Shown piece after piece: positions 5,757-11,675 of a stretch of 11,675 bases of DNA. The stretch is from contig DUJI01000132.1 of the NCBI GenBank assembly GCA_013329855.1, positions 1 through 11,675 on the forward strand. Direction: 5' to 3'. The first letter of the stretch is position 1, and the number at the start of each line of letters is the position of its first letter. A program made the translations under genes and the position numbers. Below the pieces are notes generated by a model. The model worked only from the letters and a program-made list of their open reading frames with translations. It made no database searches and was not told where the DNA came from. The DNA comes from Thermoplasmata archaeon. Lineage in GTDB: Archaea; Thermoplasmatota; Thermoplasmata; RBG-16-68-12.

Positions 5757-6704
5757 ATGGCCCCCGCCGTCGCCTCCGCCGTCGAGAGCGTCTCTGCTGT
5801 CGCCGGACCGTCTGAGCGCGTGCACGTGCTCTGGTACACGGACCCCATCAACGTCTGGTGCTGGGGTTGCGAGCCCGCAATCCGCCGCGTCGACGCGCGC
5901 TACGCGGACGACGTGCGTGTGGATCTGGTCATGGGCGGTCTGTTCGAGGACTTCGGCCCCATCATCGAGTACTGGTCGCGGATGTCCGGGGGCCGGTGGC
6001 AGGACTCCGTCCTCGCGTTCCTGAACTCCGTCGCGGCCCACCACCGGATGCCCTTGGACGTGCCCAAGATGATGACCTCCGTGGAGGACCTCAAGTCCAC
6101 CTGGCCGTCCTGCATCGCGGTCAAGGCTGCGGGCCTGCAGGGTGCCGCCCGCGAGTATCCCTACCTGCGGCGGTTCCGCGAGGCCATGTACATCGAGGGT
6201 CGCACGACGACCCGACGCGACGAGCAGATCGAGCTGGCGCGGGAGATCGGGCTGGACGCGGCCGCGTTCGAGCGCGCCCTGGACGACGGCAGCGCGGAGG
6301 CCGCGTTCCAGAAGGACCTGGAGCACTGCCGCACGAAGAGCGTGACCGGATTCCCCACCTTCGAGCTGGTCCGCGGATCGGCGACCGCGCGCCTCGAGGG
6401 GTGGCAACCGTGGGACGCATTCGAAGAGGCGCTCCGCGAGTTTGCGCCGGACATCCTTCCGCGGCGCATGGACGCCACCGTGGCGAGCGTGCTGGGCGTC
6501 CTCCGCCGGTACGACCGCTGCGCGACCCTGGAGGTCGCCGCGATCCTGGGCGTCACCGACGACGAGGCGGAACTGCTCCTCGAGGAGCTTGAGGCCCGCG
6601 GGTCCATCGTGCGCCGCGAGGTGGGCACCGGACTTTTCTGGGAGGTCCCGCGTCCGGCGACTGCCCGGCTGCCCACGGAGCGCGGGGACGCGCCCGGGAC
6701 CTGA
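5757..6704 (+). CDS. DsbA-family thioredoxin-fold protein fused to a winged-helix-like domain
   Basis: 315 residues. Residues about 21-232 form a DsbA-like (DSBA/FrnE-type) domain. A first strand (VHVLWYTDP) leads into the redox motif WCWGC, with Cys35 and Cys38; a long helical insertion follows, and the cis-proline loop is VTGFPTF, with Pro200. The C-terminal part, about 238-298, contains a helix-turn-helix-like run (TLEVAAILGVTDDEAELLLE) followed by a wing-like segment (GSIVRREVGTGLFWEV). No signal peptide or membrane helix is visible, so it should be cytoplasmic. The pairing suggests a thiol-based sensor or an adaptor: some cytoplasmic DsbA-fold proteins, such as SpxH/YjbH, act as proteolysis adaptors. 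That role is inference here, and a plain disulfide oxidoreductase or isomerase is the alternative. A near-leaderless ATG supports this start. It is divergent from the GTPase unit. Confidence 0.85.
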   Translation: MAPAVASAVESVSAVAGPSERVHVLWYTDPINVWCWGCEPAIRRVDARYADDVRVDLVMGGLFEDFGPIIEYWSRMSGGRWQDSVLAFLNSVAAHHRMPLDVPKMMTSVEDLKSTWPSCIAVKAAGLQGAAREYPYLRRFREAMYIEGRTTTRRDEQIELAREIGLDAAAFERALDDGSAEAAFQKDLEHCRTKSVTGFPTFELVRGSATARLEGWQPWDAFEEALREFAPDILPRRMDATVASVLGVLRRYDRCATLEVAAILGVTDDEAELLLEELEARGSIVRREVGTGLFWEVPRPATARLPTERGDAPGT

Positions 6705-6750
6705 CGCGCTTCCGGAGAGGCGCTCCCCTCCCGGCGGAAATTTCGTCACG

Positions 6751-6774
6751 GTTAAATACAGCGTTATACAGTTA
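6751..6774 (+). promoter_or_regulatory. Promoter with a 10-bp-spaced direct repeat upstream of the HTH regulator
   Basis: GTTAAATA gives a good archaeal TATA box. The hexamer ATACAG occurs at 6756-6761 and again at 6766-6771, exactly one helical turn apart, with GTTA flanking both sides. A start about 26 bases downstream would leave a leader of about 27 bases before ATG 6807. The repeat could be an operator for the downstream regulator itself, but this is inferred. Confidence 0.5.
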
Positions 6775-6806
6775 GACCTCCTGGCCTGGCCGAGCGGGCC
6801 CTTTCC

Positions 6807-7193
6807 ATGCTCCAACCTCAGGAAGTCATCGTGGCGAAGCTGTTGCCGACGATCCGCGCCCGGCTCGCCAAGGAACTCCTCCGAACCTACAAGATGAAGC
6901 AGATCGAGGTGGCCCGGGCCATGGGGATCACCCAGGCCGCGGTGAGCCACTACAACACGCAGAGCCGCGGCGTAGACCACGACATGCTGCGCCGCTTCCC
7001 CGAGATCAAGGCGTTCGTGGACAGCCTCGCGGGCAGCATCGCCCACGGAATGTCCATGTCCCAGCAGATCTCCACGATCAACGACTTCTGCGCGAACCTC
7101 ATGCAGACCGCGCGCTTCTGTGACTACCACAAGAGCCTCGGGGACATCGATCCCACGTGCACGGCGTGCTTCCAGGCGCCGCCGAAGCCGTAG
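6807..7193 (+). CDS. HTH transcriptional regulator with four-cysteine C-terminus (COG2522-like)
   Basis: 128 residues. The N-terminus (QPQEVIVAKLLPTIRARLAK) and the helix-turn-helix at about 31-52 (KQIEVARAMGITQAAVSHYN) match the layout of the archaeal COG2522-type predicted regulators. The C-terminal half carries Cys95, Cys105, Cys118 and Cys121 (the last two as CTAC), preceded by DIDPT. In this group the tail cysteines are thought to hold a metal or an iron-sulfur cluster, so the protein may sense metal or redox state; the ligand cannot be read from the sequence. It has its own promoter and lies about 100 bases downstream of the DsbA-like gene, on the same strand. It converges with the glycosyltransferase gene 15 bases away. 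It may be autoregulated through the repeated hexamer in its promoter. Confidence 0.85.
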   Translation: MLQPQEVIVAKLLPTIRARLAKELLRTYKMKQIEVARAMGITQAAVSHYNTQSRGVDHDMLRRFPEIKAFVDSLAGSIAHGMSMSQQISTINDFCANLMQTARFCDYHKSLGDIDPTCTACFQAPPKP

Positions 7194-7208
7194 CCGGCCG
7201 CCCGGTCC

Positions 7209-8288
7209 TCATCCGCTGCGCCGCTCGATGGCCGCCTTCATCTTGTCCACGAAGACGTCCTCGTCGAACTCCCGCGCCCGGGCCACGCACGCCTCGCGCA
7301 TGGACGCGAGCGCGGCGTCGTCGAGCTGGCGAATGGTGCCGGCGAACGCCTCGGGTGTCGGCGGGAGCAGGTAGCCCGTCTTCCCGTGCACGACGGTCTC
7401 GCGGTAGCCGCCCTCGTTCGTCGCGAGGACGGCCTTCCCCGCGGCCATGGCCTCCACGGGCGTGATCCCGAAGTCCTCGTCCAACGCGGTGGTCACGAAC
7501 CCGCGGCAGCGGGCGTACAGCTCCGCGAGCTCCGCATCGGAGACCTCTCCGAGGAGCGTGACGTTCGGCGGAGGGTGCAGCGTGGCCACGTAGCGCTCGG
7601 TCAGGTCCCCCTTCGAATATCCGCCCACGAGGACGAGCTTCTCCGACGGCAGCTGGCGGAAGGCCTCGAGCTGGAGCTGGATTCGCTTCTCCGGGTAGAG
7701 GCGGCTCACGGAGAGCCAGAAGTCCCCGATTTCCCGGAAGCCCAGTCGGGAGGTCCGGACCGGCGGATAGATGACGTCCGACTCGCGACCGTAGTATCGC
7801 CGCACGCGCTCGCGCACGTTCTCGCTGATTGCGGTGATCCGGTCGCAGTGGCCCACGGCGCGCCGCTCCAGCGCCGCGTGGGAGCGGATCCAAAGGCTTC
7901 CCGCGAAGCGGCGCAACGCCCGCTGTCGGGCCAGCGTGGCCTCCCGCTGGTCGTAGAACATCCGCGTGGGCGTGAGGCAGTAGTACAGGTTCGGGTGGTG
8001 GCGCTTGGCCGCGAACGGCGCCCAGTTCCCCGTGAGCACGTAGAAGTCGTACCCCGGGAAGCGGGCGCGCAGGAACCGCCAGCTGGCGTGCATCTGCTTC
8101 ATCGGGGGACCGGGTCGCAGAGGGCCCAAGGGGATCACATGGACGCCCTCGAAGCCCGCGCGGGCCGGAAGCTGAGGGTCGAACTCCGTGGTGATGAGGT
8201 CCGCGCCGAGACGCTTCGCGAAGGTGAGGGCGACGCGCTCCCCGCCGCCGACCGTCTGCAGGTAGTCGTAGAAGACCGCGAGCTTCAC
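7209..8288 (-). CDS. GT4-family glycosyltransferase (paralogue 1)
   Basis: 359 residues with a GT-B layout. The N-terminal Rossmann-like half begins MKLAVFYDYLQTVGGGERV, with the glycine-rich GGGER loop of GT4 enzymes. The C-terminal half opens near WLSVSRLYPEKRI (191-203), and the nucleotide-sugar motif is EDFGITPVE (Glu271 and Glu279, an EX7E), followed by AMAAGKAV and NEGGYRE. Such retaining enzymes move a sugar from a nucleotide donor to a lipid-linked or glycan acceptor on the cytoplasmic face; donor and acceptor cannot be told from sequence. It begins with GTG, which lines up exactly with the N-terminus of its paralogue at 9389-10495. It is the last gene of a three-glycosyltransferase unit, 52 bases after the GT2 gene. 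Confidence 0.9.
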   Translation of the reverse strand: MKLAVFYDYLQTVGGGERVALTFAKRLGADLITTEFDPQLPARAGFEGVHVIPLGPLRPGPPMKQMHASWRFLRARFPGYDFYVLTGNWAPFAAKRHHPNLYYCLTPTRMFYDQREATLARQRALRRFAGSLWIRSHAALERRAVGHCDRITAISENVRERVRRYYGRESDVIYPPVRTSRLGFREIGDFWLSVSRLYPEKRIQLQLEAFRQLPSEKLVLVGGYSKGDLTERYVATLHPPPNVTLLGEVSDAELAELYARCRGFVTTALDEDFGITPVEAMAAGKAVLATNEGGYRETVVHGKTGYLLPPTPEAFAGTIRQLDDAALASMREACVARAREFDEDVFVDKMKAAIERRSG

Positions 8289-8340
8289 ACCGTCACCGGC
8301 ATCCCGCCGAGAACGCCCGTGCTCCGCCTCGTCCCACGGC

Positions 8341-9360
8341 TCAACCCTCCAGGATCCTCCGGAAGGGCGGGCCGTACCTCCGGAGCCATCGGCCCACCTC
8401 GGCCGCGCTCGCGATCCGGGCCGCGCTCCGCAGACGTCGTGTCCTCAAGGCCGTTCCGATACGAGCGTATGCATCGAGTCGGGCCCGCGCGTGGACCTTC
8501 ATGGATCTGCCCGCGTTCTCCCCCGGTGCGCCGTCCGCGCCCGCGACGGGCCGTCCCGGGAACTTGGTGGCGGCGAGACGGAGCGTGTTCCATGGGATGC
8601 CCATGGCCACGTAGCGCCACGGGTAGTTCTGGACCAGGTTCCACACGCGGTTTCGCTCGCACTGGTATTGCCTCCAGGGGGACCGGTGGGCCATAGAACC
8701 GGAGTATTTGTGATATACGACGGCTCCCGGGGCGAAGCGCGACTGCCATCCAGCGAGCCGGGCCCGCCACGCGAGGTCCACGTCCTCGTAGTACGCGACG
8801 AAATCCTCATCGAACAGGCCCACCCCTTCCAGGAGCTGTCGCCGGTACAGGGCCGCGCCGCCGGAGGGGCCGAAGACGTCCGCATGGGCATCCCACTGCC
8901 CTTCGTCGGGCACGTTCCAGCTCCGGTCCATCGAGCTCCCATCCCGGGCGATTACAATCCCCGTCGAGTTCAAGTATCTGGGCCGGTCCATGAAGAGCAT
9001 CTTCGAGGCGACCATCCCCACGTGCGGATCTTCTGCGGCCGCAACCAGGGACGACAGCCACTCCGGGTCCACGCGCACGTCGTTGTTCAAGGCGATGATG
9101 AAGGCGGACCGCGGGTCCTCGAGGGCCCGGGCGAATCCCGCGTTCATCCCGCGGGCGAAGTGGAGGTTCTCCGGCAAGCGGAGGAGCGCGGCCTCGGGGA
9201 ACTCGTCGTCGACGATCCGCCACGACTCGTCCGGCGAGGCGTTGTCCACGACGAGGACGCGCACCTCGAGGTACGTCTGGGCGAAGAGGGACCGGAGGCA
9301 TTCGCGGAGGTAGTCGTGCCCGTTCCAGTTGAGCACGATCACGGTGGCCTGGGAGCCCAT
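8341..9360 (-). CDS. GT2-family glycosyltransferase (rhamnosyltransferase-like)
   Basis: 339 residues with a GT-A domain of the COG1216/WbbL type. It begins with the strand VIVLNWNGHDYL (7-18) and has VVDNAS (37-42), the metal-binding variant NND (92-94), a GGAALYRR segment (167-174) and YYEDVDLAWRAR (190-201) holding the catalytic-base region. The inverting transfer of rhamnose or another hexose to a glycan is the family role; the actual sugar is unknown. The C-terminal 100 residues are basic (KVHARARLDAYARI and RRLRSAARIA), suitable for binding the membrane surface, with no clear membrane helix. I chose ATG 9360, which puts the first strand at the usual position; the frame is open further upstream but that would overlap the preceding gene. 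It lies 28 bases after the GT4 stop, so the two are co-transcribed. Confidence 0.9.
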   Translation of the reverse strand: MGSQATVIVLNWNGHDYLRECLRSLFAQTYLEVRVLVVDNASPDESWRIVDDEFPEAALLRLPENLHFARGMNAGFARALEDPRSAFIIALNNDVRVDPEWLSSLVAAAEDPHVGMVASKMLFMDRPRYLNSTGIVIARDGSSMDRSWNVPDEGQWDAHADVFGPSGGAALYRRQLLEGVGLFDEDFVAYYEDVDLAWRARLAGWQSRFAPGAVVYHKYSGSMAHRSPWRQYQCERNRVWNLVQNYPWRYVAMGIPWNTLRLAATKFPGRPVAGADGAPGENAGRSMKVHARARLDAYARIGTALRTRRLRSAARIASAAEVGRWLRRYGPPFRRILEG

Positions 9361-9388
9361 GGTCCCGCTGCGGTAGGGTGGGAAGGGA

Positions 9389-10495
9389 TTAGTACTTCGC
9401 GGGCGCCGCCTCGGCGCCCGCGTCGAGGCGGCCGACCAGGTCCCGCATACGTTCCACGAAGCGCTGGGCGTCGAAGGCCTTCGCGCGCTCCTCGCACGCG
9501 GGCCGCATCCCCGCGACCCGGTCCGGCGTTCCTTCCTGGATGGCGGCCACAATCGACTCAGCGGTCGCGGGTACGAGCCAGCCCGTGCGGCCGGGGATCA
9601 CGGTCTCCCGGTAGCCGCCTTCGTCCACCGCGACGACCGCCTTCCCGGAGGCCATGGCCTCGACCGGTGTCAGGCCGAAGTCCTCGTCCTGGGACGTAGC
9701 CACGAGCCCGCGGCACGTCGCGTAGAGCTCGCGGAGCTGCGCGTCGTCCACCTCACCGAGGAACTTGACGTTGGGCGGCGGATTCAGGGACCGCAGGAAC
9801 GTGCGCGAATCGACGCCGACCTGAGGGCCGCCGGCGACGACGAGTCGTTCCCCGGGCAGTCTCCGGAAGGCCTCGACCTGGAGCCCGATCCGCTTCTCGT
9901 GGCTCAGCCGGTTCACGGAAAGCCAGAAGTCGCCAACCCGGGAGTAGCGGTGGCGGGACACGTCCACGGGGGGATAGACCACATCCGCGGTCCGGTGCAG
10001 GTAACGCTTCACGCGGTCCGCCACGTTGCGGCTGTTGACCACGATGCGCTGGACCGCGGCCACGTCGGCCTCGTACTTCGGGCGCGTGCGTCGGATCCAC
10101 GTCCGGGCGGCCACGCGCTTCGCGGGGCCGAGGTCCGCGAGGAACGTCTTCTCCAGATCGTAGAACACGCGGGCGGGGGTGTGGCAATACCACAGGTTCG
10201 GCGTGTGGGTCTCCGCCGCGGCGATGGCCCAGTTCCCCGAGAACACGTAGGCGTCGTGGTCCGGGATCTCCGCGTGGTGGAACGCCTTGGCCTGCCGCGT
10301 CTGGCGGATCAGCGGCGTCTTCGGGACCTTGGCCAGCTCCGTCACGCGGACGTCCGCGAAGCCCGCTCTCCTCGGGATCTCCGGGTCCAGGTCCGTGACG
10401 TACAGGTCCGCCCCGAGGCCCCGGGCCAGGGTGAGGACGACGCGTTCGCCTCCACCGATGAAGCTCATGTGGTCGTGGAGGATCGCGACGCGCAT
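9389..10495 (-). CDS. GT4-family glycosyltransferase (paralogue 2)
   Basis: 368 residues. The GT4 features match paralogue 1 position for position: GGGERV (14-19), GDFWLSVNRLSHEKRI (188-203), EDFGLTPVE (Glu271, Glu279), AMASGKAV and DEGGYRET. The shared core runs without a gap through at least residue 300, so the pair arose by duplication, but the acceptor-facing N-terminal half differs enough to suggest different acceptors. I chose ATG 10495 rather than the in-frame ATG at 10510. A TATA box centred at about 10525 lies 30 bases before 10495 but only 15 before 10510, too close for an archaeal start, and MRVAILHDHM then aligns with the paralogue's first residue. First gene of the glycosyltransferase unit. 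Confidence 0.9.
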   Translation of the reverse strand: MRVAILHDHMSFIGGGERVVLTLARGLGADLYVTDLDPEIPRRAGFADVRVTELAKVPKTPLIRQTRQAKAFHHAEIPDHDAYVFSGNWAIAAAETHTPNLWYCHTPARVFYDLEKTFLADLGPAKRVAARTWIRRTRPKYEADVAAVQRIVVNSRNVADRVKRYLHRTADVVYPPVDVSRHRYSRVGDFWLSVNRLSHEKRIGLQVEAFRRLPGERLVVAGGPQVGVDSRTFLRSLNPPPNVKFLGEVDDAQLRELYATCRGLVATSQDEDFGLTPVEAMASGKAVVAVDEGGYRETVIPGRTGWLVPATAESIVAAIQEGTPDRVAGMRPACEERAKAFDAQRFVERMRDLVGRLDAGAEAAPAKY

Positions 10496-10501
10496 AGGTT
10501 G

Positions 10502-10519
10502 CCGCGGCATGGGCCGCGG
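10502..10519. repeat. Perfect 7-bp inverted repeat between TATA box and start codon
   Basis: CCGCGGC and GCCGCGG are separated by four bases. The repeat fills the space between the TATA box (10523-10528) and the predicted transcript start of the GT4 gene, where a bound protein would block the polymerase. A GC-rich genome makes short repeats of this kind fairly likely by chance. Confidence 0.45.
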
Positions 10520-10522
10520 GAC

Positions 10523-10530
10523 GATAAAGG
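10523..10530 (-). promoter_or_regulatory. TATA promoter of the glycosyltransferase unit
   Basis: The minus strand reads CCTTTATC, the same core as before the zinc-ribbon gene. It is centred 30 bases before ATG 10495, so the message would be leaderless or carry three to four bases of leader. It sits just beyond the stop codon of the upstream membrane-protein gene. Confidence 0.6.
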
Positions 10531-10538
10531 GTTGGCCC

Positions 10539-11675
10539 TCAGCACGATCCGTCGCAGCCCCAGGCGATCAAGTAGGCCTGCGCATAGCCGTCGTCGTACA
10601 CCTTGATGAAAGGCGAGTCGTCGAACTTGGCAATGGCCGCGGGGGACATGGGAACCGCGGGCTGCCACACGCGGAGCTCCACGCCCTGGGTCTCCACGAG
10701 GTCCAGCCAGACGTAGGTCGCGTTCCGGACGCCCGAGGGCGAGGGGATGCTGACCAGGCCCGGCTCCGCCCCGGCCCACGTCGTCGCGAAGAACGGCGCC
10801 ACCGTGGTGTCCCACGTGGCGTTCACCCCGCCGAAGCCGAAGAGGGCCGTGGAGGCCATGTGGTCCGCCGCGACGAGGCCGCCCATGCGGCCGCGCGCCC
10901 AGAGGACGCCCTCCATGGCCACGGGCGGCGTGGACTCGTTCCATCCCGCGACGAAGCTGGGGGGCGGGATCGCGAAGGCGAAGTTGCCCGCGAGGAGGAG
11001 GATGCCGGCGGCCACGGCCACGGTGCGACGCCTCCTCGACGGCGACGCGAGGTCTAGGAGGCGGAAGAACCCGAGGCCGGCCAGGAGGGCCACGGGGACG
11101 ACGAGGTACTCGATGTGGCGGTATGGGATGAGCACGCGGGTGGCGACCACGCTGCCCGCCACGGCCGACGCGGAGAGGGCGAGGAACCACGCGGAGGTCG
11201 CGACGTGGGTCTCCAGGAAGTCGAAGAACTTGCGCCCCGCGGATGCGAACGCGGCCAGGATGAGGAGAGGCGCGAAGTCCATCAGGACCAGGGGCGGCAG
11301 GGCGACCGACGTCCCGGGCACGGCACCCAGGATCGTGGCCGCCCCCAGCCCGTAGACGAAGGCCAGGGCCAGGGCGAACATGGTCAGGGAGTATCGGAGG
11401 GTCGGGTACCGCGGTCGGTAGCGCCAGGCGATCCGGCGTCTCGCGAGGACCACGATGGCCATCAGGACGAGCAGCCCGGCGAACGCGACGAGGAGGAGCC
11501 ACCAGGGCTGCACGTTCACGTCGACGAGGATGTTGTCCCGGAACGGCGTGGCGTACCCGAGCCAGTACGAGAACGTGGCGGCCAGGAGGAACACCGCGTA
11601 GAACGTCTGCCGCTTCGCGGCCGCGTTCCAGACGAACGGCCGGAGGAGTCCGCGCAGGACGAGGGTGCCGAGGAC
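10539..11675 (-). CDS. Multi-pass membrane protein, N-terminus outside the window
   Basis: 378 residues are visible; the frame is open to the window edge, so the N-terminus is missing. About seven hydrophobic helices occupy the first 240 visible residues, for example FYAVFLLAATFSYWLGYA, PWWLLLVAFAGLLVLMAIVV and YLVVPVALLAGLGFF. A charged loop (SPSRRRRT) lies before the last helix. The final 130 residues form a soluble domain, probably outside the cell, ending in GCDGSC with a possible disulfide. The arrangement of many helices followed by a soluble domain, with IPYRHIEYLVVPVALLAG near the end, resembles GT-C type glycosyltransferases or polysaccharide-biogenesis membrane proteins. The position next to three glycosyltransferases fits, but no catalytic motif is visible in the part present. 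It may be the gene preceding the glycosyltransferase unit rather than part of it. Confidence 0.75.
   Translation of the reverse strand, partial: VLGTLVLRGLLRPFVWNAAAKRQTFYAVFLLAATFSYWLGYATPFRDNILVDVNVQPWWLLLVAFAGLLVLMAIVVLARRRIAWRYRPRYPTLRYSLTMFALALAFVYGLGAATILGAVPGTSVALPPLVLMDFAPLLILAAFASAGRKFFDFLETHVATSAWFLALSASAVAGSVVATRVLIPYRHIEYLVVPVALLAGLGFFRLLDLASPSRRRRTVAVAAGILLLAGNFAFAIPPPSFVAGWNESTPPVAMEGVLWARGRMGGLVAADHMASTALFGFGGVNATWDTTVAPFFATTWAGAEPGLVSIPSPSGVRNATYVWLDLVETQGVELRVWQPAVPMSPAAIAKFDDSPFIKVYDDGYAQAYLIAWGCDGSC

Noticed and set aside
5607..7130. Upstream extension of the 82-residue protein's frame to a far start
   Set aside because: The extension is antisense to the DsbA-like and HTH genes and shows no protein-like pattern; a TATA-like box and ATG at 5606 explain the real gene.
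9361..9388. Separate promoter for the GT2 gene
   Set aside because: The 28-base gap has no TATA-like element; co-transcription with the upstream GT4 gene is simpler.
7386..9699. Long plus-strand open frames opposite the GT4 and GT2 genes
   Set aside because: The minus-strand products have full family motifs; the plus-strand readings are Arg/Val/Gly-rich shadows.

Overview
The window looks like a GC-rich archaeal chromosome segment, most plausibly from the Thermoplasmatota; that placement is an inference without a database search. The archaeal evidence is visible in the sequence. TATA-like boxes sit about 27-31 bp upstream of several starts, giving leaderless or nearly leaderless messages. 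A tRNA-Thr(UGU) has its own TATA box 27 bp upstream of the mature 5' end, no encoded CCA, and U at the discriminator position. There is also a small Ras-like GTPase and a helix-turn-helix regulator of the archaeal COG2522-like type with a cysteine-rich tail.

Left edge (1-419): a fragment of a histidine-kinase ATPase domain in one frame breaks off in the middle of the domain and is replaced by coding-like sequence in another frame. This is a degraded or chimeric junction. Next, from 424 to 2496 on the + strand, comes the most striking gene: a protein with a HEIAE metallopeptidase-like motif, interrupted by a complete 380-residue intein with a LAGLIDADG endonuclease domain. Removing the intein leaves a 310-residue protein. 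A small unknown protein (2561-2956) follows.

Middle (2991-5606): a minus-strand membrane-anchored protein carries four identically spaced zinc ribbons and a SAP-like motif. It is divergent from tRNA-Thr. Beyond the tRNA, convergent with it, lies a two-gene minus-strand unit encoding an 82-residue unknown protein and a small GTPase. The 150-bp gap at 5607-5756 holds two divergent promoters. To its right is a + strand gene for a DsbA-family thioredoxin-fold protein (WCWGC) fused to a winged-helix-like domain, then a COG2522-like HTH regulator with its own promoter.

Right part (7209-11675, minus strand): a glycan-assembly cluster. It holds a multi-pass membrane protein cut by the window edge, a GT4 glycosyltransferase, a GT2 glycosyltransferase and a second GT4. 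The two GT4 enzymes are paralogues that align without gaps over about 300 residues. A promoter just upstream of the first GT4, with a perfect inverted repeat between TATA box and start codon, probably drives the three-gene unit. The likely role is assembly of a surface glycan (N-glycan, glycolipid or polysaccharide).

No CRISPR array, insertion sequence, rRNA or convincing intrinsic terminator was seen. There is no gene-free stretch longer than 300 bp.
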